64,000 bases of DNA. Source: 9FT-COMBO-48-23 sp964400675 (GTDB taxonomy: Bacteria > Chloroflexota > Dehalococcoidia > GIF9 > UBA5629). A program made the position numbers and the translations under genes. The notes below the pieces were generated by a model, which saw nothing but the letters and a program-made list of their open reading frames with translations, did not search any database and had not been told where the DNA came from. The stretch covers positions 62,001 to 126,000 of the forward strand of contig CAYNVO010000005.1 of assembly GCA_964400675.1 (NCBI GenBank), given 5' to 3'. Position 1 is the first letter of the stretch; each line of letters starts with the position of its first letter. Below, piece by piece: positions 26,419-35,722 of this stretch.

Positions 26419-26586
26419 GTATATGTCACCTTATCCAATAGAGATAACTGTTGAGCTAATTGTAACAAATCCACAGAAGGCAGCAAAAACTACGGTATTC
26501 AGAAGGAATATATTTGGCAGTGTGGCTTCACTTTCGTCTAATACGCCAACAAAGTGAAAAGCACACGGGCTTTCTGTCTTGGGCGT

Positions 26587-27471
26587 TTAGAGCCCAGCCG
26601 CAGCCAGTATATTCGGAACCAGCTCTTCTCTGCCGATAGCCATGACGTGGACCCCATCACAAACAGAATCCCTCTTCAGGGCAGCGATCATTCTGCCGGC
26701 AATCTCTATACCCTTGTTGAGCGCTTCACCTTTAGGTGCTGCAGCCAGCTCATCAATAAGGTTTTGGGGCACAAAAATGCCGGGCACATTATCGGTCATA
26801 TACTTCGCCATCCTGGCTGAGGTCAGTAAAACAATTCCAGCTAGAATCTTGACAGGAAATTTTTGAGCATACGTCATGAACTTGGCAAAATTATCCAAGT
26901 CATAAATAGCCTGGGTCTGGAAAAATTCAGCTCCTGCTTCGACCTTCTTCTCAAACTTAAGCAGTTGAGGCTCTATAGGACTAGCTTCAGGAGTTACTAT
27001 AGCTCCGGCGCAGAATTCCACAGTTCCATCGAGGTCATTACCTCCGAGGTCTTTGCCAGCTTCCAACTGACGGATTGTCATTAACAATTGAACCGAATCA
27101 AGGTCAAAAACACCTTTTGCTTCCTTATGGTCACCGACAGGCACGGCATCGCCAGTAAGGCAAAGGACATTTCTTACACCCCTGGTATAAGCAAAAAGCA
27201 GTTCAGCCTGAAGGGCAAGCCTATTTCTGTCACGACAGGTCATCTGCAATATCGGCTCACCGCCATGCTCTTTGATAGCCAGACAACCACCTATGGAAGG
27301 AAAACGCATAACCGAGCTCTGGTGGTCAGTAACATTCATGGCAGACACCTTGTCCTTGAGGAGGTCAATATGATGGTACATCTTCTCGATGTTCGTCCCT
27401 TTAGGTGGGCCAATCTCACTGGTTATGACAAACTCACCGGAGTTGAGAGCTTCTTTAAAGCGTGTTGTCAT
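26587..27471 (-). CDS. metF: 5,10-methylenetetrahydrofolate reductase
   Basis: FAD enzyme that reduces methylene-tetrahydrofolate to methyl-tetrahydrofolate in the Wood-Ljungdahl methyl branch or methionine supply. The TIM-barrel fold is recognised from FVITSEIGPPKGTN (Glu28-type acid in SEIGPP), MTCRDRNRLALQ, NVLCLTGDAVP and AEFFQTQAIYDL. ATG 27471 follows GGGAGGAAAG; the longer frame from GTG overlaps the metV stop. It is the last gene of the operon beginning at 34387 and needs MetV, the adjacent gene, in anaerobes that have the MetVF type. Confidence 0.95.
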   Translation of the reverse strand: MTTRFKEALNSGEFVITSEIGPPKGTNIEKMYHHIDLLKDKVSAMNVTDHQSSVMRFPSIGGCLAIKEHGGEPILQMTCRDRNRLALQAELLFAYTRGVRNVLCLTGDAVPVGDHKEAKGVFDLDSVQLLMTIRQLEAGKDLGGNDLDGTVEFCAGAIVTPEASPIEPQLLKFEKKVEAGAEFFQTQAIYDLDNFAKFMTYAQKFPVKILAGIVLLTSARMAKYMTDNVPGIFVPQNLIDELAAAPKGEALNKGIEIAGRMIAALKRDSVCDGVHVMAIGREELVPNILAAAGL

Positions 27472-27488
27472 AATTCTTTCCTCCCACT

Positions 27489-28133
27489 TCACACAATTTT
27501 AATCGTCCGTGGTCTGGGCGTTGCCTGATAATTCTTAGGCGGCTGATACTTGCGCATCAAATCAAGCCTACCCTGCGCTTCCAGTCGCTGGTGGATAAGA
27601 GTCCATGCACAATCTTTCGTTATGTCAACTTCGCATTTACCCTTATTTGTGCCACCGCACGGCCCATTCAGCAAACCTTTATGGCATGCAGTCAACGGGC
27701 AGATACCTGCAGTCTGCCCGAGTATGCACTGGCCACACTGAACACAGACTTCGTGAAAATTGCCCGGCTCGTCCTCCAACCCGATAAACAGGGTATCAAG
27801 CGCTGGAATAACCGGTCTATCAATATATAAGCTGATTTTGTGCACTCCTAAAGCACAAGACATAACCAGAATGCAATTCGAACTGTTTATAGCCGCATTG
27901 TTCTCTCTGAGCGCCGCTTCCGTCATCTCATCACAAGCAGTTGGAATAACCGTCCAACCCGCCACGATTTTGCCCAACTCTTGCAGACGTTCCTTCATAC
28001 CCAACACCTCATCCCTGCCTCCGGTTTTGGTCATGGTAGCACAAGTACCACAACCAACAATAAAGACCCTGTCTAATTCTTCAAGCTGCTCTTTGATTTC
28101 GTCAAAAGTTTTCTGCTTAGTGATAGATTTCAT
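27489..28133 (-). CDS. metV: MetV, zinc/Fe-S partner of MetF
   Basis: Methylene-THF reductase C-terminal (MetV) family protein, 214 residues. MetV joins MetF in acetogens and related anaerobes, carrying an Fe-S centre that links MetF to its electron donor. Cys motifs are visible in VGCGTCATMT, the central CVQCGQCILGQTAGICPLTAC (a ferredoxin-like set of five Cys) and GPCGGTNKGKC. The stop lies within the metF ribosome-binding region, so the two are translationally coupled. Confidence 0.93.
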   Translation of the reverse strand: MKSITKQKTFDEIKEQLEELDRVFIVGCGTCATMTKTGGRDEVLGMKERLQELGKIVAGWTVIPTACDEMTEAALRENNAAINSSNCILVMSCALGVHKISLYIDRPVIPALDTLFIGLEDEPGNFHEVCVQCGQCILGQTAGICPLTACHKGLLNGPCGGTNKGKCEVDITKDCAWTLIHQRLEAQGRLDLMRKYQPPKNYQATPRPRTIKIV

Positions 28134-28184
28134 CTCACATTCTCCTAACTAACCAGTTCAAATTCCCGCACGCTGTATCATCCA

Positions 28185-31100
28185 TCATCGCTCCAAATCA
28201 CATCTTAGGCACCGATTAGCCTCATATTTGGCTTTATCCTCTGAGAAGCAAAGCTCTATCTCCTCAAAGCTGTGTCGCCTCTTATCGGTGGGGAGAGTCG
28301 GCACTTCCAGTCGAGGTTGTGCCTCCCATGTCTCTTCCTCCACTTTGGTGGCAGACTCTACAATGACCTCTGTCTTTAGGTCATACATCTCTACCCTTGA
28401 AGTATCTGCCTTAAGGTACTTATCTATGGCGAGAGCTCCTCTTCTGCCAGCAGCAATAGCATCTATTACCATGCCAGGACCGGTGACAAAGTCACCACCG
28501 GCAAAGACACCGGGAACATTAGTGGACAGAGTATTACTATCAACCGCAAGCGTCTCCCAGCGTGTGCGCTCGAGAGCACTGTCAGGAGGTAAGAACGACA
28601 GGTCGGGAGCTTGCCCAACTGCAGCAATTACGGTATCTGCTTCGGCAAAAAATTCCGAGCCGGAAATCGGCACAGGGCGTCGTCGTCCACTGGAATCCAT
28701 CTCGCCTAATTGCATGCGAATACATTGCAGGCCAGTCACCTTCCAATTATCACTGGCTATACGAGTAGGACTGATAAGAAAATTGATTCCCAAGCCCTCA
28801 ATCATCGCCTCATCATATTCAACCTCGGTTACCGGCATCTCTTCTCTGGACCGTCGGTAAAAGATGCTGACTTCATCAGCACCGAGACGTAAAGCCGTGC
28901 GTGCAGCATCAAGAGCTACATTGCCACCACCAATGACCGCCACCCTATGCCCAACTCTAACCTGCTTACCAACCTTAACGTCTCTCAGAAATCTTAGCCC
29001 ATAGTGAAAACCTTCTACATCCTCGAGTTCTCCAGGTATGCCTATCTTCTGGCTCCTCTGGGCCCCAGCAGCAATAAAAGCAGCGGCAAAACCATCTCTC
29101 TTGATAAGGTCATCCACGGTGTAGTTTACACCTATAGGCGTATCATATTTTATGTCAACCCCACGTTTGGCTATATATTCTATCTCCTGCTGAATGACTC
29201 GGTGAGGCAACCTGAACTCAGGTAGAGCGACAGAGAGCATGCCCCCGCCAACAGGAAGTGCCTCAAAAACAGTGACTCCATAGCCCATCTGAGCCAAATA
29301 GTAAGCACAACTCAACCCGGTGGGTCCAGCACCTATTACTGCCACTTTCTGCGTCTTAGTTCGAGGGAAAGGCTCAGGTGGAGGTAATTCGGCTACATGG
29401 TCAAAGTACCAATCAGCGACGAACCGTTTAAGCGATCTTATAGCTACCGGATCGTCAAGTTCTCCACGACGGCATCTGCTTTCGCAGGGATGGTGGCAAA
29501 TACGACCGCATATTGCCGGAAACGGATTTCGTTCTCTGATTGTTTCAACAGACTCCAGATATTCACCAGCCGCAATATGAGCTATATATTTAGGGATGTT
29601 AATCCCCACAGGACAAGTGTGCTGGCACGGCGATATCATTAGCGAATCACACACAGCAGCAGGACACTTTTTCTCCTTTATATGAGCTTCGTACTCGTCC
29701 CTGAAGTAATTTATGGTTGTAAGGACAGGGTTAGGACATGTCTGACCCAAGCCGCACAACGAGCATTCTTTAACCGTCTTTGCTATATTAAGCAGTGTAT
29801 CGATGTCAGTATCAAGACCTTTGCCTTGAGTAATCCTGGTCAGAATTTCCAGCATCTGCCGTGTCCCCAAACGACATGGAACACATTTGCCACAGGACTC
29901 AGTCTGAGTAAAACTAAGGAAGTATCTAGCTACCTCCACCATGCAGGTAGCCTCATCCATAACCACCATGCCACCGGAACCCATGATAGAACCTAGTTTA
30001 GCTAGTGAGTCATAGTCAACAGGGGTATCTATAAACCTTGTTGGAATACACCCACCAGACGGGCCACCTGTCTGCACCGCTTTGAAGCGTTTGCCTTTAG
30101 GTATGCCACCACCGATGTCTAAGATGACAGTAGATAAGGGTGTGCCCATAGGCACTTCCACTAGGCCGCTATTAGCAATCTTTCCAGTTATCGCGAAAAC
30201 TGCAGTTCCTTTGCTTTTCTCGGTGCCTAGGCTGGCAAACCACTCAGCACCCTTATCGATAATTACAGGAACCGCAGCCAGTGTTTTTACATTATTGATA
30301 TTGCTGGGCTGTCCGCCCAAACCCGATTGCGCCGGGAAAGGTGGGCGAGGTCGGGGCATACCTCTTTTACCCTCGATGGAAGCAATCAATGCGGTCTCCT
30401 CACCACAGACAAAAGCGCCAGCACCCTCTTTGACATGAATTGTAAAAGAAAGGTTCGAGCCCAGGATATTATCACCCAGAAAACCCCTCTCTCTGGCTTG
30501 CTCCAAGGCAATTCGAAATCGTTTCACCGCCAGAGGATATTCAGCACGGACATATACATAACCATCTTTAGCACCCATGGCATATCCGGCAATAGTCAAA
30601 CCCTCGATAACAGAGTGAGGATCAGCTTCCAGAATAGAGCGGTCCATAAATGCCCCGGGGTCACCTTCATCGGCGTTGCAGATAACGTACTTAGTATCGC
30701 CCTGTGAATTCCGACAAAAGTCCCACTTTCGCCCTGTAGGAAAGCCAGCCCCTCCCCTACCACGCAATCCCGATTTCTTGATTTCCTCAATGACCTCTTC
30801 AGGCGTAACCAGAAGAATCTTCCTCAGCGCTCTATAGCCATCTCTAGCAATATAATGGTCAATCTTCTCAGGATTGATGTGCCCGCAATTACGCAAGATG
30901 ACACGCTGTTGCTTACCGTAGAAGTTTATCTCTGAATAGTACGGGATGCTTTGACCAGTAACCGGGTCGCGATAGAAGAGACGCTCCACCGGCTTACCAT
31001 TTTTGAGATGTGAAGTAACAATGTCCGCCGCATCTCCAGACTCTACGTGCGTATAGAAAATACCTTCAGGTTCAACAACTACATTAGGGCCTTGCTCACA

Positions 31101-31247
31101 AAAACCATGACAGCCAGTAAAGTCTACTTCAACATCCGCTAATTTCTGCCGTTTTACCTCAGTCTTAAGCGCCGCATAAACGGCATCACTTCCCCCAGAG
31201 ACACAGCCCGTACCCTGGCAAACGAAAATGACCCTCTTATCCGCCAT
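28185..31247 (-). CDS. NuoF/HydB-like NADH subunit fused to GltD/NfnB-like FAD-NAD(P) reductase
   Basis: 1020-residue multidomain flavoprotein. In order: a 2Fe-2S thioredoxin-like domain (C10, C15, C46, C50); a NuoF NAD/FMN domain (GLRGRGGAGFPTGRKW near 160, CNADEGDPGAF near 190); the NuoF 4Fe-4S ligands (C452, C455, C458, C498); a GltD-type 4Fe-4S domain (Cys near 528-545 and 580-592); an FAD motif GAGPTGLSCAYY (639) and an NADPH motif VIGGGNVALDAARTALR (771), ending with CLRC. Architecture equals HydB/NuoF plus glutamate-synthase small subunit, as in some bifurcating transhydrogenases and formate/hydrogen complexes. ATG 31247 with GGGCGGAG beats the upstream GTG. Probable function: exchange of electrons between NADH, NADPH and Fe-S/ferredoxin partners. 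Confidence 0.9.
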   Translation of the reverse strand: MADKRVIFVCQGTGCVSGGSDAVYAALKTEVKRQKLADVEVDFTGCHGFCEQGPNVVVEPEGIFYTHVESGDAADIVTSHLKNGKPVERLFYRDPVTGQSIPYYSEINFYGKQQRVILRNCGHINPEKIDHYIARDGYRALRKILLVTPEEVIEEIKKSGLRGRGGAGFPTGRKWDFCRNSQGDTKYVICNADEGDPGAFMDRSILEADPHSVIEGLTIAGYAMGAKDGYVYVRAEYPLAVKRFRIALEQARERGFLGDNILGSNLSFTIHVKEGAGAFVCGEETALIASIEGKRGMPRPRPPFPAQSGLGGQPSNINNVKTLAAVPVIIDKGAEWFASLGTEKSKGTAVFAITGKIANSGLVEVPMGTPLSTVILDIGGGIPKGKRFKAVQTGGPSGGCIPTRFIDTPVDYDSLAKLGSIMGSGGMVVMDEATCMVEVARYFLSFTQTESCGKCVPCRLGTRQMLEILTRITQGKGLDTDIDTLLNIAKTVKECSLCGLGQTCPNPVLTTINYFRDEYEAHIKEKKCPAAVCDSLMISPCQHTCPVGINIPKYIAHIAAGEYLESVETIRERNPFPAICGRICHHPCESRCRRGELDDPVAIRSLKRFVADWYFDHVAELPPPEPFPRTKTQKVAVIGAGPTGLSCAYYLAQMGYGVTVFEALPVGGGMLSVALPEFRLPHRVIQQEIEYIAKRGVDIKYDTPIGVNYTVDDLIKRDGFAAAFIAAGAQRSQKIGIPGELEDVEGFHYGLRFLRDVKVGKQVRVGHRVAVIGGGNVALDAARTALRLGADEVSIFYRRSREEMPVTEVEYDEAMIEGLGINFLISPTRIASDNWKVTGLQCIRMQLGEMDSSGRRRPVPISGSEFFAEADTVIAAVGQAPDLSFLPPDSALERTRWETLAVDSNTLSTNVPGVFAGGDFVTGPGMVIDAIAAGRRGALAIDKYLKADTSRVEMYDLKTEVIVESATKVEEETWEAQPRLEVPTLPTDKRRHSFEEIELCFSEDKAKYEANRCLRCDLER

Positions 31248-31248
31248 G

Positions 31249-31737
31249 TTATTCTCCGCCCTTTTTTTCACTGAATAATTGCGCTACTTTTTTGGGATTC
31301 ATGTGCCCATAGGTATTAGCACCGATAACTATGTTAGGTGCCAGGGCACAAACACCTATGCAGGCAACAGTCTCCAATGTATACTCATAATCAGGGGAAG
31401 TCTCCCCTTCCTCAAGCCCCAGCTGTCGCTTCACCAATTTCAATATTGTCTTTCCCCCTCTAACATGGCAGGCAGTTCCTCGACATACCCTAACAACCTT
31501 TTTACCCTGCGGCTTTGTATACAATTGCTCATAGAAAGAGATTACCCCTTGCACTTGCACAGGGAATAAACCCAGAGCTCTAGCTATTGGCTGTGCCGTT
31601 ACGGGAGGTATGTATCCAAACTCTTCCTGTATTTTCTGAAGGAGTGGTATCAACGCCCACCTTTGACCTTTATACTCAGCTATAAGTTCAGCTATTCGCG
31701 CCATGTCAATCTCAGGTTTTCTTATCATCTCAGCCAT
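31249..31737 (-). CDS. NuoE/HydA-type 2Fe-2S thioredoxin-like subunit
   Basis: Small electron-transfer subunit of about 160 residues, typical of NuoE/HoxE. An N-terminal helical bundle (WALIPLLQKIQEEFGYIPP) is followed by the thioredoxin-like 2Fe-2S domain with ligands in VCRGTACHVRGG (C-x4-C) and ACIGVCALAPN (C-x3-C). It would dock on the NuoF-GltD protein encoded next. Start choice between 31737 (ATG) and a TTG at 31746 is uncertain; either overlaps the end of the upstream large-subunit gene, showing tight coupling. Confidence 0.92.
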   Translation of the reverse strand: MAEMIRKPEIDMARIAELIAEYKGQRWALIPLLQKIQEEFGYIPPVTAQPIARALGLFPVQVQGVISFYEQLYTKPQGKKVVRVCRGTACHVRGGKTILKLVKRQLGLEEGETSPDYEYTLETVACIGVCALAPNIVIGANTYGHMNPKKVAQLFSEKKGGE

Positions 31738-34387
31738 CGCTTCCAATCCTTTCTAACCTCACCCGGCAAGTTTTGAGTGCCGGAGTTTTAGTCCGAGGGT
31801 CTAGAACAATACCAAATAGCTCATTGACATGGCTTTCTGGAAAAGACATAGGCATAAAAACCACCCCTTGATTAAGAGTGTCCACAACCCTAGCTACAGC
31901 AGGCACTTCACCTGTAGGCGATACTACCCTGACCATATCGCCATCTTTAACATTGAGTTCACTAGCATCGAACTTGCTTAGCTCCAAAAAAACTTGGGGC
32001 GAAAATTTTTTCAGTTTCGAAGCCCTCGAGCTTCTGGAGCCGGTGCCAAATTGATACAGTGTAGTCCCAGTCAACAGGGTTAGATGATACCCATCTTCCG
32101 GGCTTGCCTGCGGGGTATAACCCACCGCAGAGAACTTCATTTGCCCGCTCGTAGTTTGTTCCTTAACAAGACGATGACTTCTCATGTCCAGCTTGTCATA
32201 GTCCACGCCCCGATACAAGGGTACCAATTCTGCAATCTCATTCATAATCTCACGGGGTGAAGAATAAGACATTGAAGCGTTCATCATGCCAGCTAGCCGA
32301 AGTATTATCTCCCAATCAGGTAAGCTGTCCCCTATTGGCTCCAATGCCTTTCGTATCTTCTGAACCGTACCGTCAAAGCTGGTAAAAGTACCTTCCTTTT
32401 CAGCAAAGCTCGCAGCCGGCAAGACCACTTTTGCCAGCTTAGCCGTCTCGGTGAGAAACATATCCTGCACTACCAAGAAATCGAGCGATCCCAATGCCTG
32501 TCTGACAAAGTTTGAATTTGGAAAACCTACCGCCGGATTCTCCCCCACAATATACATACCCTTTATCCTGCCTTCTTTTGCTCCGCCAATCGTCTCTAAA
32601 GCTGTTAGTCCTGCACCCGCTGGCAACTGGCATCCCCAGCGAGCCTCGAAATTACTCCTGACTTGAACATCGTCCAAGTTTTGATAACCAGGCAGGAAAT
32701 CGGGCAAGGTTCCCATATCACTGGCACCTCGTCCGTTGTTATCTCCCTGCAGCGCATAGATGCCACACCTGCTATCTCCAATATTGCCTGTTAACATCGC
32801 CAAATTAGCCAAGGCAGCTACGCTATCTACCCCATTAATATATTGTGTAATACCATCACCATACACAATAGAAGCTTGACTAACCCCTGCAAATAGCCGG
32901 GCAGCCTGATATATCTCCTCAACTGGGATACCTGTGACTTTTTCTACATACTCTGGCGTATATTCTCTTAAAGCATCAGTCAGTGCCTCAAAACCGCTTG
33001 TCCCGCTGGCTATAAAATCTTTATCCAGCAAATCCTCATCAATAATCACTTTAGCCATACCATTTATTAGAGCCAAATCCGTGCCGATTTTGGGCTTTAA
33101 CCAGAGATGTGCCCAAGATTCGAGTTTGGTCCGCTGGGGATTTATCAATAGCAACTTGGCACCCTTGTACTTAACAGCACGCTTGATAGCGTATCCCAAT
33201 AATGGTGCAGATGAAGTTGGATTAGCTCCAACGACCAGTATTACTTGCGACTGTTCAATGCCACCAATGGAGTTTGTCGTGCCACGATAGCCAATAGTCT
33301 CCCACAAACCTACACGACTGGCAGAATCATGAAGTCGGCTGCCGTTATCAACATTATTTGTGCCAAGTGTGCACCTGACAAACCGCTGCAACAGGTAGTT
33401 CTCCTCATTGGTACACTTAGAAGAGCCAAAAGCAGCCAGACTGTTGGACCCACAGGTTTCCCCTATTCGTTTGAATTCTTCAGCCACTACACATAAAGCT
33501 TCCTCCCAAGTCACTGCCTCAAAGTTGCCATTTCGTCTAAGCATGGGACTGGTCAGTCTATCTGGACTATGCACAAAATCATAGCCATAGCTCCCCTTGA
33601 CACAAAGAGTGCCACGATTCAAAGGATTATCTTCGTCAGGGCTGGCTCGTACCAAGCGATTATCTTTCACCTCCAGGGAAATTCCACAACCACATCCACA
33701 AAAAGCACAGACTGTACGGACGGTTGTCTTGGTTGTCCCTGTATAAGCTCTGTCCTTTTCCATGATGGCACCGGTGGGACATAATGCCACACATGTTCCA
33801 CAGAAAGTGCATTCGGAATTCTCTAACGGCAGGTCGCCAAGCGTTGCTGGCCTAGAGGCAAACCCCCGACCAAAGTAGTCAATAGCACCTTCGCCGACCA
33901 ACTCCTGGCACGCCCTGATACATTTGGCGCAGAGTATACATTTGCTCAAATCTCTCTCAATGAATGGATTCACTTCCTCGATAACAGCCGATTGAGGTAT
34001 CCTCTGAAACTCTACAAACCCCACACCCATATCTGAGGCGACCTTACGCAATTGACAACGATTGCCTTTATCACATACCAGACAAGAATCGGGATGGCTA
34101 GCCAGCATAAGCTTGATTACGGTTTTTCGGCGCTCCTGTACTCGCGGGGATTCAGTATTGATAACCATGCCCGGTGCTATGGGGGTAACACAGGATGCCA
34201 TCAGCGCTCCAGACCGCTCATCTTCAACTATGCAAATGCGGCAGGCACCAATCGGCTCAAGGTAGGGATGATGACAAAGCGTGGGAATATCCACGCCGGA
34301 CTCTCGAGCAAGGTCTAAGACGGTCATACCATGCTGACCGCTTATCTCTCGCCCGTTGAGCGTGATAGTGATTGCCTCCAAATTCAC
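31730..34387 (-). CDS. NuoG/formate-dehydrogenase-alpha-like subunit without catalytic Cys/Sec
   Basis: 885-residue molybdopterin-fold protein. N-terminal plant-type 2Fe-2S domain (C38, C49, C52, C66), His-Cys3 (H98, C102, C105, C111), two 4Fe-4S motifs (C150-C160, C193-C203), then the 4Fe-4S (C227, C230, C234, C262) and molybdopterin domains. Length and order equal NADH-linked FdhA. At the formate-dehydrogenase active site, where Cys/Sec and His are expected (CARLCH), the sequence is DNGSRLHDSA (Gly349), so both catalytic residues are missing. It is first in the operon NuoG-like, NuoE-like, NuoF-GltD, MetV, MetF. The C-terminal molybdopterin-dinucleotide-binding domain is present, so cofactor binding is possible, but the formate activity is doubtful. 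Confidence 0.9.
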   Translation of the reverse strand: MNLEAITITLNGREISGQHGMTVLDLARESGVDIPTLCHHPYLEPIGACRICIVEDERSGALMASCVTPIAPGMVINTESPRVQERRKTVIKLMLASHPDSCLVCDKGNRCQLRKVASDMGVGFVEFQRIPQSAVIEEVNPFIERDLSKCILCAKCIRACQELVGEGAIDYFGRGFASRPATLGDLPLENSECTFCGTCVALCPTGAIMEKDRAYTGTTKTTVRTVCAFCGCGCGISLEVKDNRLVRASPDEDNPLNRGTLCVKGSYGYDFVHSPDRLTSPMLRRNGNFEAVTWEEALCVVAEEFKRIGETCGSNSLAAFGSSKCTNEENYLLQRFVRCTLGTNNVDNGSRLHDSASRVGLWETIGYRGTTNSIGGIEQSQVILVVGANPTSSAPLLGYAIKRAVKYKGAKLLLINPQRTKLESWAHLWLKPKIGTDLALINGMAKVIIDEDLLDKDFIASGTSGFEALTDALREYTPEYVEKVTGIPVEEIYQAARLFAGVSQASIVYGDGITQYINGVDSVAALANLAMLTGNIGDSRCGIYALQGDNNGRGASDMGTLPDFLPGYQNLDDVQVRSNFEARWGCQLPAGAGLTALETIGGAKEGRIKGMYIVGENPAVGFPNSNFVRQALGSLDFLVVQDMFLTETAKLAKVVLPAASFAEKEGTFTSFDGTVQKIRKALEPIGDSLPDWEIILRLAGMMNASMSYSSPREIMNEIAELVPLYRGVDYDKLDMRSHRLVKEQTTSGQMKFSAVGYTPQASPEDGYHLTLLTGTTLYQFGTGSRSSRASKLKKFSPQVFLELSKFDASELNVKDGDMVRVVSPTGEVPAVARVVDTLNQGVVFMPMSFPESHVNELFGIVLDPRTKTPALKTCRVRLERIGSDG

Positions 34388-34708
34388 CTCTTCTCTATTC
34401 TAATCTGCCACGCAAGGTCAGTCACTAAAAAATCGCAACCTCAACCCATCTCAGGTTTTCAGTCACGCTCAATTTACAGCAAAACAGCCCGATACCACTC
34501 TACAGCAGATGCTTGCCCCTTGCTCAAAAGTCTAACGAATGAGTTTACTACATCTTAAAGAATGTGTCAAAGGAAACCACACCATGATACCAAAAACAAC
34601 CACCGTCTACTGCCCAAGCAAAACAAATCGCACCAATAACACCTGTCTCCATTATAGTCTTCTACCAGCATCAAACTCTCTGTCTGCTATTAGTGCGGCC
34701 TGTTTCGC

Positions 34709-34737
34709 TTTACCTTACCTCCTCCGCTAGATATAAT
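34709..34737 (+). promoter_or_regulatory. putative promoter of the cyclic-nucleotide-binding gene
   Basis: TTTACC and TATAAT are 17 bases apart, about 50 bases before the ATG at 34786. The rest of 34388-34708 contains no gene or convincing repeat that I can support. Confidence 0.55.
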
Positions 34738-34785
34738 GAGCTTAGAATATCGTTTTATCTTTAATTACACCAAAGGAATATCTGA

Positions 34786-35286
34786 ATGAAGCCTCTACAA
34801 TTACTAAAGCGGTGTGAGGTCTTCGTCGGACTTGACGATGAAGACCTTCAGAAAGTAGCTGACCTGCCCTCATGGTATAGGAACACCTATAACGCAGGCG
34901 ATTTCATATTCCGAGAAGGCGCATCATCAAAATATTTCTACGTTCTGGAAGAGGGAGAAATAAGCCTACTGGTTACATCACGTAAGGAGGGGACTAAGGA
35001 AACAGTCCAGGTTCCTGTTGATACCGTCACCAGAGGAGATATATTCGGTTGGTCGTCTCTAGTAGTTCCCCATTCCCGCAACATGTCGGCACTCTGTATC
35101 AAGCGCTCAACTGTTATATCTGTATCAGGCAATGAGCTTAACGAGCTTATGGATTCCAACCATTCGCTTGGCTACGAGATAATGAAAAGTCTGGTAAGAG
35201 TTATCGCCAGAAGGCTAAGAGATCTACAAGACAAATTGGTCGGCAAAGACGAACCGCCACTGCAAAAAGAAATACGCCCAGAATAA
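34786..35286 (+). CDS. cyclic nucleotide-binding domain protein
   Basis: 166-residue protein with a single CAP-type cyclic-nucleotide-binding domain: the strand pattern ends in AGDFIFREGASSKYFYVLEEGEI near residues 38-60, the phosphate-binding cassette region is DIFGWSSLV, and a C-terminal helix (YEIMKSLVRVIARRLRDLQ) follows. No winged-helix DNA-binding domain is present, so it is not a CRP regulator by itself. The usual Arg/Glu of the cassette for cAMP is not obvious, so the ligand is unknown. It is convergent with the response-regulator genes. Confidence 0.85.
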   Translation: MKPLQLLKRCEVFVGLDDEDLQKVADLPSWYRNTYNAGDFIFREGASSKYFYVLEEGEISLLVTSRKEGTKETVQVPVDTVTRGDIFGWSSLVVPHSRNMSALCIKRSTVISVSGNELNELMDSNHSLGYEIMKSLVRVIARRLRDLQDKLVGKDEPPLQKEIRPE

Positions 35287-35291
35287 TGCAG

Positions 35292-35681
35292 CTACTTCTT
35301 GAGTAACCGCTCCACTCTCTTCAACAACTCCTCAGGAGATACCGGCTTATCTACATAGTCCTCGGTCTCCAAAGTGAGTCCCTGACTGACACTCAGGGAA
35401 GTCTCACCACGTTTCTCTGAAAAGCTTGTCAGCATTATAACGGGTATCTTCTTAAGCTCGGAGTCTTTCTTAAGCTGTTCTGCAGCACCAAACCCATCTT
35501 TGACTGGCATTATTATATCCAGGATTATTAAATCAGGCTTCTCTTCTCTTGCCTTTGCCAATCCTTCCTCCCCATTGTAAGCAACTACCACTTCATAAGG
35601 CTTACTCTCTAAGACAAGCTTAGTTGACTCCACAAAGTCTTTATCATCATCAACAAGAAGAATCTTGGTTTTGCTTTTCAT
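35292..35681 (-). CDS. receiver-only response regulator
   Basis: 129-residue CheY-like domain. The acidic pair is in LLVDDDKDF, the phospho-acceptor in LIILDIIMPVKDG, Thr/Ser in VIMLTSFSEK and the Lys in DYVDKPVSPEELL. There is no output domain, so it must act by protein contact or in a relay. It follows a near-identical receiver gene and a GAF kinase, each separated by 40-90 bases, likely a three-gene unit. Confidence 0.93.
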   Translation of the reverse strand: MKSKTKILLVDDDKDFVESTKLVLESKPYEVVVAYNGEEGLAKAREEKPDLIILDIIMPVKDGFGAAEQLKKDSELKKIPVIMLTSFSEKRGETSLSVSQGLTLETEDYVDKPVSPEELLKRVERLLKK

Positions 35682-35722
35682 TATCCTGTCGCCTCCTCAA
35701 AGCATTTGACTACGATCTAGAC

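Noticed and set aside
34331..34730. Two + strand ORFs (75 and 63 residues) upstream of the cyclic-nucleotide gene
   Set aside because: No ribosome-binding site, no recognisable composition; the region looks like intergenic DNA.
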